A stretch of 64,000 nucleotides of DNA from Pectobacterium sp. PL152 (GCA_021907015.1 CP091064.1:2666001-2730000); one strand, 5' to 3'; shown: positions 40,905 through 51,921, counted from the stretch's first letter. Numbers and translations are program-made. Notes: generated by a model from the sequence alone, not told the origin.

Positions 40905-42098
40905 ATGCCTGCCGCGTTTTATCAACAACTTACTACACAAATTATGGCAGCTCGCACCGAAGGGGTGTTCAAAGAAGAGCGCATTATTACCTCTGCGCAG
41001 CAGGCTGAAATCGAGGTGATGGACAGCAACCGCCTGCTCAACTTCTGCGCCAATAATTATCTTGGTCTGGCGGACAGCCCTGAACTGATTGCTGCCGCCA
41101 AAGCCGGATTGGACAGCCACGGCTTTGGCATGGCATCGGTGCGCTTCATCTGCGGCACGCAGGATATCCATAAGCAACTGGAGCGTAAGCTGGCGGATTT
41201 TTTAGGAATGGATGACGCGATTCTCTATTCCTCCTGTTTTGATGCCAACGGCGGGCTGTTTGAAACGCTGATGGAAGCGGAAGATGCGATTATTTCCGAT
41301 GCGCTCAATCATGCCTCAATCATCGATGGTATTCGGCTATCGAAGGCGCGGCGCTACCGCTATGCCAATAACGATATGAGTCAGTTGGAAGCGCAGTTGC
41401 AGTTGGCCAGAGCGGAGGGAGCAAGGCACATCATGATCGCCACCGACAGTGTGTTCTCGATGGATGGCGTGATTGCCGATTTGCAGGGAATTTGCGATCT
41501 GGCGGATCGTTATGACGCGCTCGTGATGGTTGATGATTCCCATGCGGTGGGGTTTGTGGGCGAACAAGGACGCGGAACGCATGAACACCGTGGGGTGATG
41601 GATCGCCTCGACATCATTACCGGGACGCTAGGCAAGGCGTTGGGGGCGCGTCGGGGGATATACGGCGGGCAGACATGAGGTGATCGACTGGCTGCGCCAG
41701 CGTTCGCGCCCCTATCTGTTTTCCAACTCGCTTGCGCCTGCGATTGTCACCGCATCGCTCAGCGTGCTGGATCTGCTGGAACAGAGTGGTGAACGGCGTG
41801 AGCGTCTGTGGGCAAACGCCCGTTTGTTCCGTGAAAAGATGGCTGCCGCAGGGTTCACGCTGGCGGGGGCCGATCACGCCATTATTCCCGTGATGCTGGG
41901 CGAGGCGCAGCTGGCGCAGGATTTTGCGCAGGCGCTACAGCGGGAAGGCGTGTACGTCGCCGGCTTTTTCTATCCCGTGGTTCCCTCGGTCAGGCGCGTA
42001 TCCGCACGCAAATGTCGGCCGCCCATACGCCGCAGCAAATCCAATTTGCCGTCGAGGCTTTTATCCGCGTGGGCAAACGTCTGGGTGTAATCATCTGA
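40905..42098 (+). CDS. kbl: 2-amino-3-ketobutyrate CoA ligase, three frameshifts
   Basis: A PLP enzyme that cleaves 2-amino-3-oxobutyrate with CoA to glycine and acetyl-CoA, the second step of threonine degradation after Tdh. It starts [20 protein letters not shown]. The PLP lysine is K244 in TLGKALG. Two G residues are missing in the G5 runs at 41640-41645 and 41653-41659, and a C near 41989-41991. Restoring all three gives 398 residues ending [12 protein letters not shown], identical in length to E. coli. It is followed by tdh after 10 bp, forming the kbl-tdh operon. Confidence 0.96.
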
Positions 42099-42108
42099 GG
42101 AAACCGTC

Positions 42109-43127
42109 ATGAAAGCATTGGCAAAACTGCGGTCGGAAGAGGGCATCTGGATGGTGGATTCCCCCACGCCGGAGCTCGGGCATAACGACATCATGATTAA
42201 AATCCGTAAAAGCGCGATTTGCGGAACGGATGTGCATATCTACAACTGGGATGAATGGTCGCAGAAGACCATTCCCGTTCCGATGGTTGTCGGGCATGAG
42301 TATGTGGGCGAAATTGTCGCTATCGGTCAGGAGGTTAACGGTTTTCATATTGGTGACAGGGTGTCTGGCGAAGGCCATATTACCTGTGGCTACTGCCGTA
42401 ACTGCCGCGCCGGACGACGTCATTTATGTCGCAATGCCATTGGCGTCGGGGTAAATCGCCCTGGTTCATTCGCGGAATATCTGGTGATTCCTGCCTACAA
42501 CGCGTTTCGCATTCCCGACAATATTTCTGACGAGCTGGCCGCCATTTTCGATCCTTTCGGTAACGCGGTACATACCGCGCTTTCCTTTGATTTAGTGGGG
42601 AGGATGTCTTGATTGCTGGCGCAGGGCCGATAGGCATGATGGCGGCGGCGGTGTGCCGTCACGTTGGCGCAAGGAATGTCGTCATTACCGATGTAAATGC
42701 GTACCGTCTGGATCTCGCCAGAAAAATGGGGGCAACGCGCGCCGTCAATGTGGCAGAGGAAAAGCTGGCTGACGTCATGATAGAACTGGGCATGACCGAA
42801 GGGTTTGATATTGATTAGAGATGTCGGGTGCGCCATCCGCCTTTCGCGCCATGTTGAAAGCGATGAATCACGGTGGACGCATCGCCATGCTGGGCATCCC
42901 GCACGAACCGATGTCGATTGACTGGGAGAGGTGATTTTTAAAGGGCTGTTTATCAAAGGGATCTACGGACGAGAGATGTTCGAAACCTGGTACAAAATGT
43001 CGGCGCTCATTCAGTCCGGGCTGGATTTGTCACCGATTATCACCCACCGCTTTCACATTGATGAATTTCAAAAGGCTTTGATGCAATGCGATCGGGCCAG
43101 GTTATTCTCAATTGGAATGAGGAGTAA
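42109..43127 (+). CDS. tdh: L-threonine 3-dehydrogenase, four frameshifts
   Basis: A zinc medium-chain dehydrogenase that oxidises threonine with NAD to 2-amino-3-oxobutyrate for Kbl. It starts [18 protein letters not shown]. The catalytic zinc site shows [10 protein letters not shown] (Cys38) and GHEYVGE, and the structural zinc site [15 protein letters not shown]. Single G residues are missing near 42598-42601, 42815, 42924-42926 and 43073. The corrected end reads [16 protein letters not shown] at 43127, 340 residues. The tail is about three residues shorter than E. coli (no SGK after SGQ), so a short in-frame deletion is possible as well. It is convergent with yibQ, 26 bp away. Confidence 0.95.
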
Positions 43128-43153
43128 CCTTGCCGTCGCGAGTCCATGTGACG

Positions 43154-44101
43154 TTACGGTTGCGCGGGCGTTTCGGTCTCTGCCGGTGCCACCCAGGTTT
43201 GCCAGCGCTGCTTGATAAACAGTACGGGGGCACTGTCCCGAATGCTGCTGCTCACCAGCTTGAAGAACACATCGTTCTTCACGGGTTCTGGCGGCTGCTT
43301 GACCCGACACTGCGGTATGCCGCGGAACGGATTACGTGGTTTAACCGGCTGTTGTGGCTGAGGCTCGTACTGCCGCGTCGGCTCGTTCAGCAACTGGCTG
43401 GGGCGGACTAAGACAATATCGGCATCCAGCGTGGGCAGCATCTGCTGCAAAACGCGGATGGTTGAAGGATGGGGATGCCCGATAGCGATAGCGGAACCGC
43501 TGCGACGGGCAATTTGCACCGCGCGGGTAAACTGCTTACGAATCTCGGCTTCGTTTTGCGAATCATCCAGAAAGACTTTGCGTTTGATGACTTTGACGCC
43601 TGTTCCTGCTGCCGCCTGACTCGATTGGCTGCTACCAATGGTCATGCTATCAAGGAAGTAGAGCTGATAGGCGCTCAGCGCCTGCATGACTTTTTGCATG
43701 CCGGGCAGGCTGGCAGTCATCGCGCTGCCCATATGGTTGTTCAGGCCCACGGCGTAAGGCACGTTATTGACCGATTGGCGAATGATGCGCTGAATTTCAT
43801 CGCTGCTCATGTCCGGGCGTAGCGTGTCACGCTCCAGCGGCTGTTTGCTCATCGGTGCCATTGGCAGATGGATCAATACCTCTCGCCCTTGCTGGTGGGC
43901 TTTGGTCGCCATTTCGCGGGCGTATGGCGCGTTGGGTAATACCGCGACGGAAATCGCCGTTGGCATTGCCAGAATCTGGTTCTCATTATGCGGACGATAG
44001 CCGAAATCATCGATGACGATGGAAAGTTTCCCGGCCAGTGCCAAAGGAGACAACGCGAGCAGACTCAATGCCAATAACGGTGTTTTGGTTAAATATGACA
44101 A
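43154..44101 (-). CDS. yibQ: Divergent polysaccharide deacetylase YibQ
   Basis: A predicted periplasmic protein of the divergent polysaccharide deacetylase family (NodB-like fold), function not established. I place the start at TTG 44101, five bases after GGAAGA, giving 315 residues; a longer TTG start at 44119 would overlap envC. Residues 1-24 look like a signal peptide ([16 protein letters not shown]). The domain shows [31 protein letters not shown] and [10 protein letters not shown], with the metal-binding Asp and His residues of the fold. It follows envC directly and is probably cotranscribed. Confidence 0.85.
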   Translation of the reverse strand: MSYLTKTPLLALSLLALSPLALAGKLSIVIDDFGYRPHNENQILAMPTAISVAVLPNAPYAREMATKAHQQGREVLIHLPMAPMSKQPLERDTLRPDMSSDEIQRIIRQSVNNVPYAVGLNNHMGSAMTASLPGMQKVMQALSAYQLYFLDSMTIGSSQSSQAAAGTGVKVIKRKVFLDDSQNEAEIRKQFTRAVQIARRSGSAIAIGHPHPSTIRVLQQMLPTLDADIVLVRPSQLLNEPTRQYEPQPQQPVKPRNPFRGIPQCRVKQPPEPVKNDVFFKLVSSSIRDSAPVLFIKQRWQTWVAPAETETPAQP

Positions 44102-44103
44102 GA

Positions 44104-45405
44104 CTATCTTCCCAGCCAAGGTTGTGGATTGACCGCCTGACCCTGACGACGGATTTCAAAATACAGCCCGGGCTGGCTCTGCCCGCCGCTGGTGCCAACC
44201 AGCGCAATAGGTTGACCGGCTTTGACCTGAGCGCCAACAGAGACCAGCGCGCTTTGGTTATAGCCATACAGGCTCATATCGCCTTTACCATGTTGCACAA
44301 CAACGACCAGCCCATAGCCCTGTAGCCAGTCGGCCATCAGTACGGTGCCGTCGGCGATGGCTTTCACTTCCGTTCCTTCCGGCGCGGCAATCACCAGACC
44401 TTTCCAGCGCAGTTCGCCCTGTAGCGGTTCGCCGAAGCGGTGTTCGATGCGGCCGTTAACCGGCCAGATGGCTTGACCTGAAGGTCGACCTAAACCGCCA
44501 GTTCGGGCCATGAGTGAGCGTTCACCTTCAGTGGGTTTGTAGCTGCTGCCGCTGCGTTTGGCTTGTTCTTCCTTCGCGCGAACTTTGGCGGCCTCACGCG
44601 CTTCCCGCTCGGCGCGGGCTTTCGCTTCTCGCTCGGCGCGAGCGATCTGGTCGCGCAACCGGGTTTCATTCTGGCGCAGCTCCGTTAACTGCTGCTGATC
44701 TTTTTCCAGCGAACTTTCCAGCGTCGACAGCGTTTTTTTCCGATCGGACTGCACCTGCTCCAGCGTCTGCTGTTGCTGCTGCTGGTCACTCAGCAGCGTT
44801 TTTTGCTGCGTCTGTTTTTGTTCCAACTGACGTTTTTGGTCAGCCAGTTCCACGCGGGTTTGCTGCAAGTCGTGGATAGATTTCTGGCGGGCTTCATTCA
44901 GGTAGCCGAAGTAGGCTAGGATGCGCTCGTTGCGCTGGCTTTCCTCTCCGCTCAGCATTAATTGCAGCGCGCTGTGCTGACCTTGTCGGAAGGCGGCGTC
45001 GAGCTGGCGGGAGAGCAGCGTTTGTTGCTTATTCTGCTGAGACTGCAGCTTTGCGATAGAAGCGCTGAGGCTGGTTAGTTCTTTATTTAGCGTGGACAGC
45101 GTATTGCGCGTTTCATGCAGTTGGCGGCTGGCCTGAGAGATAGACTGCTCTTGCTTTTTCAACTGCTGGACTAACGCACTGCGCTGCTTTTGTTGTTCCT
45201 GAACGCTTTTTTCTTTCGCGGCGATATCTTGTTGCAGGGTCTTGAGCTGTGCCTGATTATCTTCCGCCTGGCCGAGCGCGGGCAACAGCAAAACGCCAAC
45301 GCAGAGTGCGCTGACGCAGCGGGTGAGCAGCCTTTGTAATGCGGATAAATGGCGATCGGCGCTACATGCCACTCGACTCTGTACAAATAACGCGTTTTTA
45401 CTCAT
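44104..45405 (-). CDS. envC: Murein hydrolase activator EnvC
   Basis: A periplasmic divisome factor that activates the amidases AmiA and AmiB during septum splitting. The 433 residues begin with a signal region (residues about 25-47, RCVSALCVGVLLLPALGQA). A long coiled coil follows (about 50-290, rich in Q, K, E and R). The C-terminal LytM/M23 domain (about 310-430) has degenerate metal residues, as in E. coli EnvC, and ends YFEIRRQGQAVNPQPWLGR. ATG 45405 is used. In E. coli gpmM lies upstream; here 370 bp without a gene separate it from yibN. Confidence 0.93.
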   Translation of the reverse strand: MSKNALFVQSRVACSADRHLSALQRLLTRCVSALCVGVLLLPALGQAEDNQAQLKTLQQDIAAKEKSVQEQQKQRSALVQQLKKQEQSISQASRQLHETRNTLSTLNKELTSLSASIAKLQSQQNKQQTLLSRQLDAAFRQGQHSALQLMLSGEESQRNERILAYFGYLNEARQKSIHDLQQTRVELADQKRQLEQKQTQQKTLLSDQQQQQQTLEQVQSDRKKTLSTLESSLEKDQQQLTELRQNETRLRDQIARAEREAKARAEREAREAAKVRAKEEQAKRSGSSYKPTEGERSLMARTGGLGRPSGQAIWPVNGRIEHRFGEPLQGELRWKGLVIAAPEGTEVKAIADGTVLMADWLQGYGLVVVVQHGKGDMSLYGYNQSALVSVGAQVKAGQPIALVGTSGGQSQPGLYFEIRRQGQAVNPQPWLGR

Positions 45406-45776
45406 AGCGGTGAATTATTCCACGATGAACAGCGGCTTACCAGTTGTCTCTTGTCTGATTTCTATTTCCAGACGTGACAAGCATGGCACAAAGACGGGCA
45501 TCTATGCGCATCAATAATGGATAAATGGAAAGCTCTGCGCATAAAATGAGGGAATGGCATTATTTGGTACGCCAGTTTCTGTGGCTGGCTATCTCTGGCT
45601 GGCGCTTGCGGGCTTGCGCTGGGATAGCGTCAAACCTCTATCCTGGTAATTTTTGGGTATCGCGCCGCAGATTCGATACGCTATGTTGGCTTACTGGCTG
45701 TAATTGCCGTATCGCGCAGGTATACTCAGGAACCTTTATTTTTGTTGCTTAACTGATCCGGGAGCCGTTACACCCC
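45406..45776. other. Intergenic region where gpmM sits in E. coli
   Basis: About 370 bp between the divergent envC and yibN. I see no trace of the phosphoglycerate mutase GpmM. The stretch must contain both promoters. The short frames in it have no start signal or family resemblance. Confidence 0.5.
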
Positions 45777-46208
45777 ATGCAAGAGATTATGCCATTTGTT
45801 AGCAAGAACCCTATTTTGAGCATCGCCTGGGTTGCGCTGTTGGTTGCGGTAATTGTACTTACTGTGAAGAGTAAACTGTCGAACGTGAAAGAAGTGGTTC
45901 GCGGTGAAGCGATCCGACTGATTAATAAAGAAGATGCTGTCGTCGTTGATATCCGTAACCGTGACGACTATCGCCGTGACCATATTGCCAGCGCATTTAA
46001 CCTGTTGCCGAATGACATTAAAAACGGCAGCGTAGGTGAACTTGAAAAACATAAGTCGCAGCCGATTATTGTAGTCTGCGCCAATGGCCTCTCTTCACGC
46101 GAAGCGGCCGAAAATTTGTATAAAGCGGGTTTTGAGCGTGTGCAGGTGCTGAAAGACGGCCTGGCTGGCTGGAGTGGTGAGAATCTGCCTTTAGTCCGCG
46201 GCAAGTAA
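45777..46208 (+). CDS. yibN: Membrane-anchored rhodanese-like protein YibN
   Basis: A 143-residue protein (same as E. coli) with one N-terminal membrane helix (about residues 13-31, [17 protein letters not shown]) and a cytoplasmic rhodanese domain. The catalytic loop reads [12 protein letters not shown] with Cys101. The substrate is unknown; the family transfers sulfane sulfur. It precedes secB, but the glutaredoxin gene grxC that lies between them in E. coli is absent here. Confidence 0.93.
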   Translation: MQEIMPFVSKNPILSIAWVALLVAVIVLTVKSKLSNVKEVVRGEAIRLINKEDAVVVDIRNRDDYRRDHIASAFNLLPNDIKNGSVGELEKHKSQPIIVVCANGLSSREAAENLYKAGFERVQVLKDGLAGWSGENLPLVRGK

Positions 46209-46409
46209 AACGGTTTGTGGTAAAACTATCCTCGTCGTGCCGTGTGTGATCAGCCATAGTTGTGATAAGTCATACGCAAAAATGGCAACGATTTGGCAGG
46301 ATAACCGACAGGCTGATTGCAGTACGATAATGATAGAACTGTGCTGACGTCCGCCTACTTATGACGACGGAAGACGTCAAGAAAATCTAACAAAAGGGTA
46401 TTACTTAAC

Positions 46410-46880
46410 ATGTCTGAACAAAACAACACAGAAATGGCTTTCCAAATCCAGCGTATCTACACCAAAGATATCTCTTTTGAAGCGCCGAATGCGCCTCAGG
46501 TGTTCCAGCAGGAATGGCAGCCGGAAGTAAAACTGGATCTGGATACGGCGTCCAGCCAACTGGCTGATGACATCTATGAAGTTGTTCTGCGCGTGACCGT
46601 AACGGCTTCTCTGGGTGAAGAAACTGCGTTTCTGTGTGAAGTTCAGCAAGGTGGTATCTTTACCGTTGGCGGCATTGAAGGAACTCAACTGGCGCACTGC
46701 CTGGGCGCATACTGCCCGAACATTCTGTTCCCTTACGCGCGTGAGTGCATCACCAGCCTGGTTTCTCGCGGTACCTTCCCGCAGCTGAATCTGGCACCGG
46801 TTAACTTTGATGCGCTGTTCATGAACTACCTGCAGCAGCAGACCGAAGGTGAAGGCGCTGCGCAGCATCAGGATGCCTGA
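46410..46880 (+). CDS. secB: Protein-export chaperone SecB
   Basis: A tetrameric cytoplasmic chaperone that holds preproteins unfolded and hands them to SecA. The 156-residue protein begins [20 protein letters not shown] and shows the SecB core [17 protein letters not shown] and [13 protein letters not shown]. Its stop overlaps the gpsA start by one base, so the genes are cotranscribed (secB-gpsA-cysE). Confidence 0.97.
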   Translation: MSEQNNTEMAFQIQRIYTKDISFEAPNAPQVFQQEWQPEVKLDLDTASSQLADDIYEVVLRVTVTASLGEETAFLCEVQQGGIFTVGGIEGTQLAHCLGAYCPNILFPYARECITSLVSRGTFPQLNLAPVNFDALFMNYLQQQTEGEGAAQHQDA

Positions 46881-47897
46881 TGAACGCGTCTGACGCTTCC
46901 ATGACCGTCATCGGTGCCGGTTCGTACGGCACCGCATTGGCCATTACGCTGGCGCGTAATGGCCATCGAGTTGTGCTGTGGGGCCACAACCCTGCACACA
47001 TTCAGGCGTTACAGGCCGCTCGCTGTAATCAGGCGTTTCTGCCGGATGTGCCTTTCCCCGATTCGCTACAGCTGGAAACCAATCTGGCGCAGGCGCTCGC
47101 TGCCAGCAGAAACGTGTTGGTTGTGGTGCCGAGCCATGTGTTTGGTGATGTTCTGCGTCAGTTGAAACCGCATTTGCGGGCCGATGCGCGTATCGTGTGG
47201 GCGACAAAAGGGCTGGAAGCGGAAACGGGACGCCTGTTGCAAGATGTCGCCCGCGAAGCGTTGGGTGACACTATTCCGCTTGCGGTGGTATCCGGCCCGA
47301 CATTTGCCAAAGAATTAGCAGCTGGCATGCCGACGGCTATTGCTCTGGCATCAACGGACAGTGAATTTGCCGACGACTTACAGCGGCTGCTGCACTGTGG
47401 GAAGAGCTTCCGCGTATACAGCAACCCGGATTTTATCGGCGTGCAGTTGGGCGGGCGGTTAAAAATGTCATCGCTATCGGTGCTGGAATGTCTGACGGCA
47501 TTGGGTTTGGCGCTAATGCTCGTACCGCATTGATCACTCGCGGACTGGCGGAAATGACCCGGCTTGGCACGGCGCTGGGTGCAGATCCTCGACCTTCATG
47601 GGGATGGCTGGGCTGGGCGATCTGGTGCTGACCTGTACTGATAATCAGTCCCGTAACCGGCGCTTCGGTATGATGCTGGGGCAGGGAATGGATGTACAGA
47701 GCGCGCAGGATAGTATTGGTCAGGTTGTTGAAGGGTATCGCAACACGAAAGAGGTGCTGGCGTTGGCGCAGCGCTACGGCGTTGAAATGCCGATTACCGA
47801 ACAACTCTGGCAAGTTCTGTATTGCGGAAAAGACGCCCGAGAGGCGGCACTGAGCCTGTTGGGACGCACGCGTAAAGACGAAACCGCCAAATTATAA
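46880..47897 (+). CDS. gpsA: Glycerol-3-phosphate dehydrogenase [NAD(P)+], two frameshifts
   Basis: Reduces dihydroxyacetone phosphate to sn-glycerol-3-phosphate for phospholipid synthesis; cytoplasmic and essential. It starts [20 protein letters not shown] with the dinucleotide-binding GAGSYGTAL; the substrate region shows [16 protein letters not shown] is missing in the GGGCGG stretch near 47453-47457 and a C near 47589. Restored, the middle reads [19 protein letters not shown] and the protein has 339 residues, the E. coli length. The gap to cysE is 147 bp. Confidence 0.96.
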
Positions 47898-48044
47898 AAC
47901 ACGTCGTTCGATGCTTAGCTGGGCTTCCTAATCTGGGAGGCTCATAGTATCTTCATTTTCTTGTATGCGAGCGGCGGTGCTACTAAGCCTGCCGTTTGAG
48001 AACAGATATACGTTGTGGTGTGTGGTATCTCGGAGAGTAAGGCA

Positions 48045-48865
48045 ATGTCGACAGAAGAACTGGAACTGGTCTGGACCAATATCAAGGCAGAAGCGCGCAG
48101 TCTTGCAGACTGTGAACCGATGCTGGCCAGCTTTTTCATGCCACGTTGCTGAAGCACGAGAATCTGGGTAGCGCACTGAGCTATATGTTGGCGAACAAGC
48201 TGGCAAATGCGATCATGCCCGCCATCGCCATTCGTGAAGTGGTGGAAGAAGCCTACCACGCCGATCCGCAGATGATCGTTTCTGCCGCGCGCGATATTCA
48301 GGCCGTCTGTCTGCGCGACCCAGCGGTGGATAAATACTCGACGCCGCTGCTCTACCTGAAAGGGTTTCATGCATTGCAGGCGTATCGTATTGGCCACTGG
48401 CTGTGGTCGCAGGATCGTAAAGCGCTGGCGGTCTATTTCCAGAACCAGATCTCGGTTTCTTTCGGTGTCGATATCCACCCAGCGGCGAGAATCGGTTGCG
48501 GGATCATGCTCGATCATGCAACGGGTATTGTGATCGGCGAAACCGCCGTGGTTGAAAATGATGTCTCCATTCTGCAATCCGTGACGCTGGGCGGGACGGG
48601 TAAAACGAGCGGCGATCGTCACCCTAAAATTCGCGAAGGCGTGATGATTGGTGCAGGTGCGAAAATACTGGGGAACATTGAAGTGGGATGTGGCGCGAAA
48701 ATTGGCGCCGGCTCGGTCGTGCTGCAATCTGTTCCTCCACACACGACGGCGGCAGGTGTCCCTGCTCGTATCGTCGGTCGACCAGAAAGCGATAAACCTG
48801 CTATGGACATGGATCAGTATTTCAACGGCATCAATCGTGGCTTCGAATACGGCGATGGCATCTAA
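48045..48865 (+). CDS. cysE: Serine acetyltransferase, one frameshift
   Basis: Makes O-acetylserine from serine and acetyl-CoA, the committed step of cysteine synthesis, feedback-inhibited by cysteine. It starts MSTEELELVWTNIKAEARS at 48045. A T is missing in the T5 run near 48131-48135; restored, the frame joins HATLLKHENLGSALSYMLAN. The C-terminal left-handed beta-helix is visible as hexapeptide repeats (IHPAARIGCGIMLDHATGI, GAGAKILGNIEVG), and the tail EYGDGI is the family's O-acetylserine sulfhydrylase-binding end. Corrected length is 273 residues as in E. coli. Confidence 0.97.
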
Positions 48866-48930
48866 CCTCGCTGTGTAGGCGATTCACCGTTTTACTCTCT
48901 ATCCGGAACGGGGTTCCCCATCAGAGCATA

Positions 48931-48958
48931 AACCACCGATAAATAAGGTGGTTTTTTG
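48931..48958 (+). terminator. Terminator after cysE
   Basis: AACCACC and GGTGGTT form a 7-bp stem with loop GATAAATAA, followed by six T. It lies 65 bp after the cysE stop and is a good rho-independent terminator. Confidence 0.85.
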
Positions 48959-49174
48959 TTATTTCGACTAAGAAACGTCTGAAATCAGCGCTGAATTCAC
49001 TATCTATTTAGGCAAAGTTGCTCTTTATCCCCTCATAATAGGCTGCTTTAGTTTCCCGTTTATATAGGCAGATTGAGTAAACTGAACTATATATTTTGGT
49101 AACAACCCAAGAATAGTTTTGCCTGGATTACCTTTGTTTGAATGGAATCGTGACGCTGTTACAGAGAACTTTAT

Positions 49175-49827
49175 ATGTACTTGAAGCGAATTTTAATCAC
49201 GCTGAGTGTGATTACACTACCCGTTGTGCCTTTTTGAGCTATGCAGCAGAAAGTGTAAATAATGTAGGGACAAATAATACGAACAGCACGGTAAATCTTG
49301 CCCCTGCCGCAGCTGATTCCAATGGTTCGGCATCGGATAAGCAGAGTGAAAGCTGGTGGCAGAGAAGTAAAAATAACCTGTCTACGACCTGGAGTTCACC
49401 GCAGAGCCACGACATTTATATCCCGGCAATTACCTGGCATAACCGCTGGACGTACGATAAAGAAAAAACAGATAGATATAATGAAAGGCCGTGGGGTGCG
49501 GGTTATGGCGTCTCCCGTTTGGATAAGGACGGGGATTGGCACGGGCTTTATATTATGGCTTTTAAAGATTCCTTTAATAAATGGGAACCTATTGGTGGCT
49601 ATGGTTATGAAAAACGTTGGCGGCCAACCAGCGATCAGGATTTTCAACTGGGACTGGGTTTTACGGCTGGCGTAACGATGCGTGATAACTGGAACTATAT
49701 TCCGATTCCGGTTTTGTTACCTATGGCATCAATAAGTTACAGTAAGCTCTCTTTCCAGGCGACTTACATTCCCGGTACATACAATAACGGTAATGTTTTC
49801 TTCGCCTGGTTAAGATGGCAGATTTAA
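49175..49827 (+). CDS. pagP: Lipid A palmitoyltransferase PagP, one frameshift
   Basis: An outer-membrane beta-barrel enzyme that moves palmitate from phospholipids to lipid A. The start is ATG 49175 ([20 protein letters not shown], a signal peptide). A T is missing in the T5 run at 49231-49235; restored, it continues [14 protein letters not shown]. The catalytic His lies in [14 protein letters not shown], and the Asp-Ser pair in [11 protein letters not shown]. The end [11 protein letters not shown] is typical. At 217 residues it is longer than E. coli PagP (186) because of a low-complexity Asn/Ser/Ala linker after the signal peptide. It is monocistronic. Confidence 0.92.
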
Positions 49828-49842
49828 TTTTTAGGTTACCGG

Positions 49843-49871
49843 GCCTCTTTTATTTCATAAAGAGAGGCTCT
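49843..49871 (+). terminator. Hairpin after pagP
   Basis: GGCCTCTTT and AAGAGAGGCTC form a stem about 15 bp after the pagP stop, without a good T-run. It is probably a weak terminator. The rest of the 250-bp gap to yigM holds only promoter-like AT-rich DNA. Confidence 0.45.
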
Positions 49872-50076
49872 AATTATTTGATAAAGCATTCCGTTGGCTG
49901 AATATATTCGGTGATGTAAATGTTATCTGGATGAACGTTATTTAATATCATGTCTCTCGTTGTGGAATTCATCCTTTCATTTGTCCATTATTCACCCTAA
50001 TGTAAACCACATTGACTGAAATTCATTCAGTCATCTCCGTTACAATGGCGCTACTTTTTTCTAAGCGGATGCTGTT

Positions 50077-50976
50077 GTGCCATTACTTACTATCACCACT
50101 ATCTTGTGGGCATTTTCATTCAGTCTGATTGGCGAATATCTTGCGGGTCAGGTTGATAGCTGGTTTTCTGCGATGTTCCGTCTGACGGCGGCGGCAGTGG
50201 TGTTTTTGCCGTTCTTACGTCTGCGCGGCTACGCGGCACGCGTCATTTTCTTGTATTTGTTAGTGGGTGCTTGCCAACTGGGTATCATGTACCTGTTCGT
50301 GTTCCAGGCTTACCTGTATCTGACCGTACCTGAGTTTTTACTCTTCACGGTGATGACGCCGCTTTACGTCACGCTGATTTACGATCTGCTCGCCCGACAG
50401 CGCTTGCGCTGGGGCTATGCTATGAGCGCTTTGCTGGCGGTATTCGGCGCAGCCGTGATCCACTATCACGGCGTGAGTGAGCATTTCTGGTGGGGATTCC
50501 TGCTGGTGCAGGCGGCTAACGTATGTTTTGCCGCAGGTCAGGTTGGCTATAAACGCCTGATGGAGCTCCATCCGGTGCCGCAGCAGTGTGCGTTTTCCTG
50601 GTTTTATCTGGGGGCGGCGATCGTGACGATAACCGCGTGGTTGCTCTTCGGCAATCTGGATAAATTACCCACCACAACCTTGCAGTGGGGCGTGCTGGTC
50701 TGGTTGGGGGTTGGCGCTTCCGGCCTGGGTTATTTTATGTGGAACTACGGCGCCACTCAGGTGGATGCCGGAACGCTCAGCATAATGAACAACTTTCACG
50801 TACCTGCTGGGCTCTTGGTTAACTTCGCTATCTGGCATAAAACGCCAGACTGGCTGAGCTTTATCGTGGGGACGATAATTATCACGTCCTCGCTGTGGGT
50901 ACACCAGCGTTGGGTCGTGAAGCGTCCTTCACAAACGGTAAGTGCTCACAAGCGTGCTGACGCGCCGAACGAATAA
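50077..50976 (+). CDS. yigM: EamA-family transporter YigM (BioP-type)
   Basis: A ten-helix EamA/DMT-superfamily carrier, 299 residues as in E. coli YigM, which has been reported to import biotin. Two EamA repeats can be seen (residues about 1-125 and 135-275), each about five hydrophobic segments; the first begins [20 protein letters not shown]. It lies next to metR as in E. coli. Its last 95 bases overlap the end of metR on the other strand. The start ATG follows TAAGCGGATGCTGTTGTGCC, with no clear ribosome binding site. Confidence 0.88.
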   Translation: MPLLTITTILWAFSFSLIGEYLAGQVDSWFSAMFRLTAAAVVFLPFLRLRGYAARVIFLYLLVGACQLGIMYLFVFQAYLYLTVPEFLLFTVMTPLYVTLIYDLLARQRLRWGYAMSALLAVFGAAVIHYHGVSEHFWWGFLLVQAANVCFAAGQVGYKRLMELHPVPQQCAFSWFYLGAAIVTITAWLLFGNLDKLPTTTLQWGVLVWLGVGASGLGYFMWNYGATQVDAGTLSIMNNFHVPAGLLVNFAIWHKTPDWLSFIVGTIIITSSLWVHQRWVVKRPSQTVSAHKRADAPNE

Positions 50977-51817
50977 ACGCATCAATCACCGGTTGGCGCT
51001 GCTCTCCGTCGCGGACGGCGGCGTACAACCGGCTCCAAAGCCCATCACCCAGCGATTTGGTGACAATCAGTCCCTGGCGCTCGAAGCTTTCCACTACCCA
51101 GTGCGGTAGCGCGGCGATGCCCATACGAGCGGCGACCATCTGAATCAACAGCAGCGTATTATCCACGCTTTTCAGCGTAGGGCTGACGCCTGCCGGCTGC
51201 AAAAAGTGACGCCAGACATCCAGCCGCTGCCGCTGTACCGGGTAGATCATCAGGGTCTCGGCGGTGAAATCCTCCGGTTCGATTTTTTCCTTTTTGGCCA
51301 GCGGATGATCGGGAGCCAGCACCAACCTGACTTCAAAATCAAACAGAGGCGAATAGTGCAGGCCACTGCGCGGCATGATGTCGGACGTCATGACCAGATC
51401 AAGTTCGCCTTGCTGGAGCGCTGGCTGAGGATCGAACGTCACGCCCGATTTAAAGTCCATCACTACCTGCGGCCAGTGCTGATGGAACTCGTCTAGTGCA
51501 GGCGTCAGCCACTGAATACAGCTATGGCACTCGATGGCCAGACGCAGCATGGTCTGGTGCGGCTCATGGCAGGCCTGCAACGCCTGCTGGATTTGCGGTA
51601 ACACCTGCTCTGCCAACTGCAACAGAATTTCTCCCTGAGGCGTAAAACGCAGCGGCTGGCTTTTACGCACGAATAGCCTGAACCCAAGGCGCTGTTCCAG
51701 ATCGCTGAACTGGTGGGATAACGCCGATTGAGTTTGGTGAAGTGCAGCGGCAGCGGCGGCTAACGATCCGGTATTGCGCAGTGCTTGCAGCGTTCGCAGG
51801 TGTTTAAATTCGATCAT
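50882..51817 (-). CDS. metR: LysR-type methionine biosynthesis regulator MetR
   Basis: Activates metE and other methionine genes, with homocysteine as coactivator. The 311-residue protein begins [20 protein letters not shown] with the HTH at about residues 1-60 ([25 protein letters not shown] region) and a LysR effector domain after it. It is divergent from metE across 104 bp, the classic arrangement, with a MetR-like site overlapping its start. The 3' end overlaps yigM by 95 bp in antisense orientation. Confidence 0.95.
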   Translation of the reverse strand: MIEFKHLRTLQALRNTGSLAAAAAALHQTQSALSHQFSDLEQRLGFRLFVRKSQPLRFTPQGEILLQLAEQVLPQIQQALQACHEPHQTMLRLAIECHSCIQWLTPALDEFHQHWPQVVMDFKSGVTFDPQPALQQGELDLVMTSDIMPRSGLHYSPLFDFEVRLVLAPDHPLAKKEKIEPEDFTAETLMIYPVQRQRLDVWRHFLQPAGVSPTLKSVDNTLLLIQMVAARMGIAALPHWVVESFERQGLIVTKSLGDGLWSRLYAAVRDGEQRQPVIDAFIRSARQHACEHLPFVKDASRPNAGVPTART

Positions 51818-51829
51818 GAGAGTCCTTCA
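51817..51829. promoter_or_regulatory. Putative MetR operator
   Basis: TGAGAGTCCTTCA fits the MetR consensus TGAANNTNNTTCA with one mismatch and touches the metR start codon. The metR-metE interval should also hold MetJ boxes; GGACGGCT near 51899 is the only weak match I see. Confidence 0.5.
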
Positions 51830-51921
51830 CAGTGACAGTGAATAAATTGCGCTTGTGGTTACTACACTACCTGCGGATTATGGATGTGTAAACATCTGGA
51901 CGGCTAAATGAGGAATTAACG

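Noticed and set aside
40905-43127. kbl and tdh as true pseudogenes
   Set aside because: All breaks are single-base changes in or beside short runs, and the repaired lengths equal those of the E. coli enzymes. The same pattern hits essential genes such as waaA and gpsA, so sequence error is the simpler explanation.
45525-45752. Possible 75-residue protein between envC and yibN
   Set aside because: No ribosome binding site and no family likeness. The region is where promoters must lie, and relatives have gpmM there instead.
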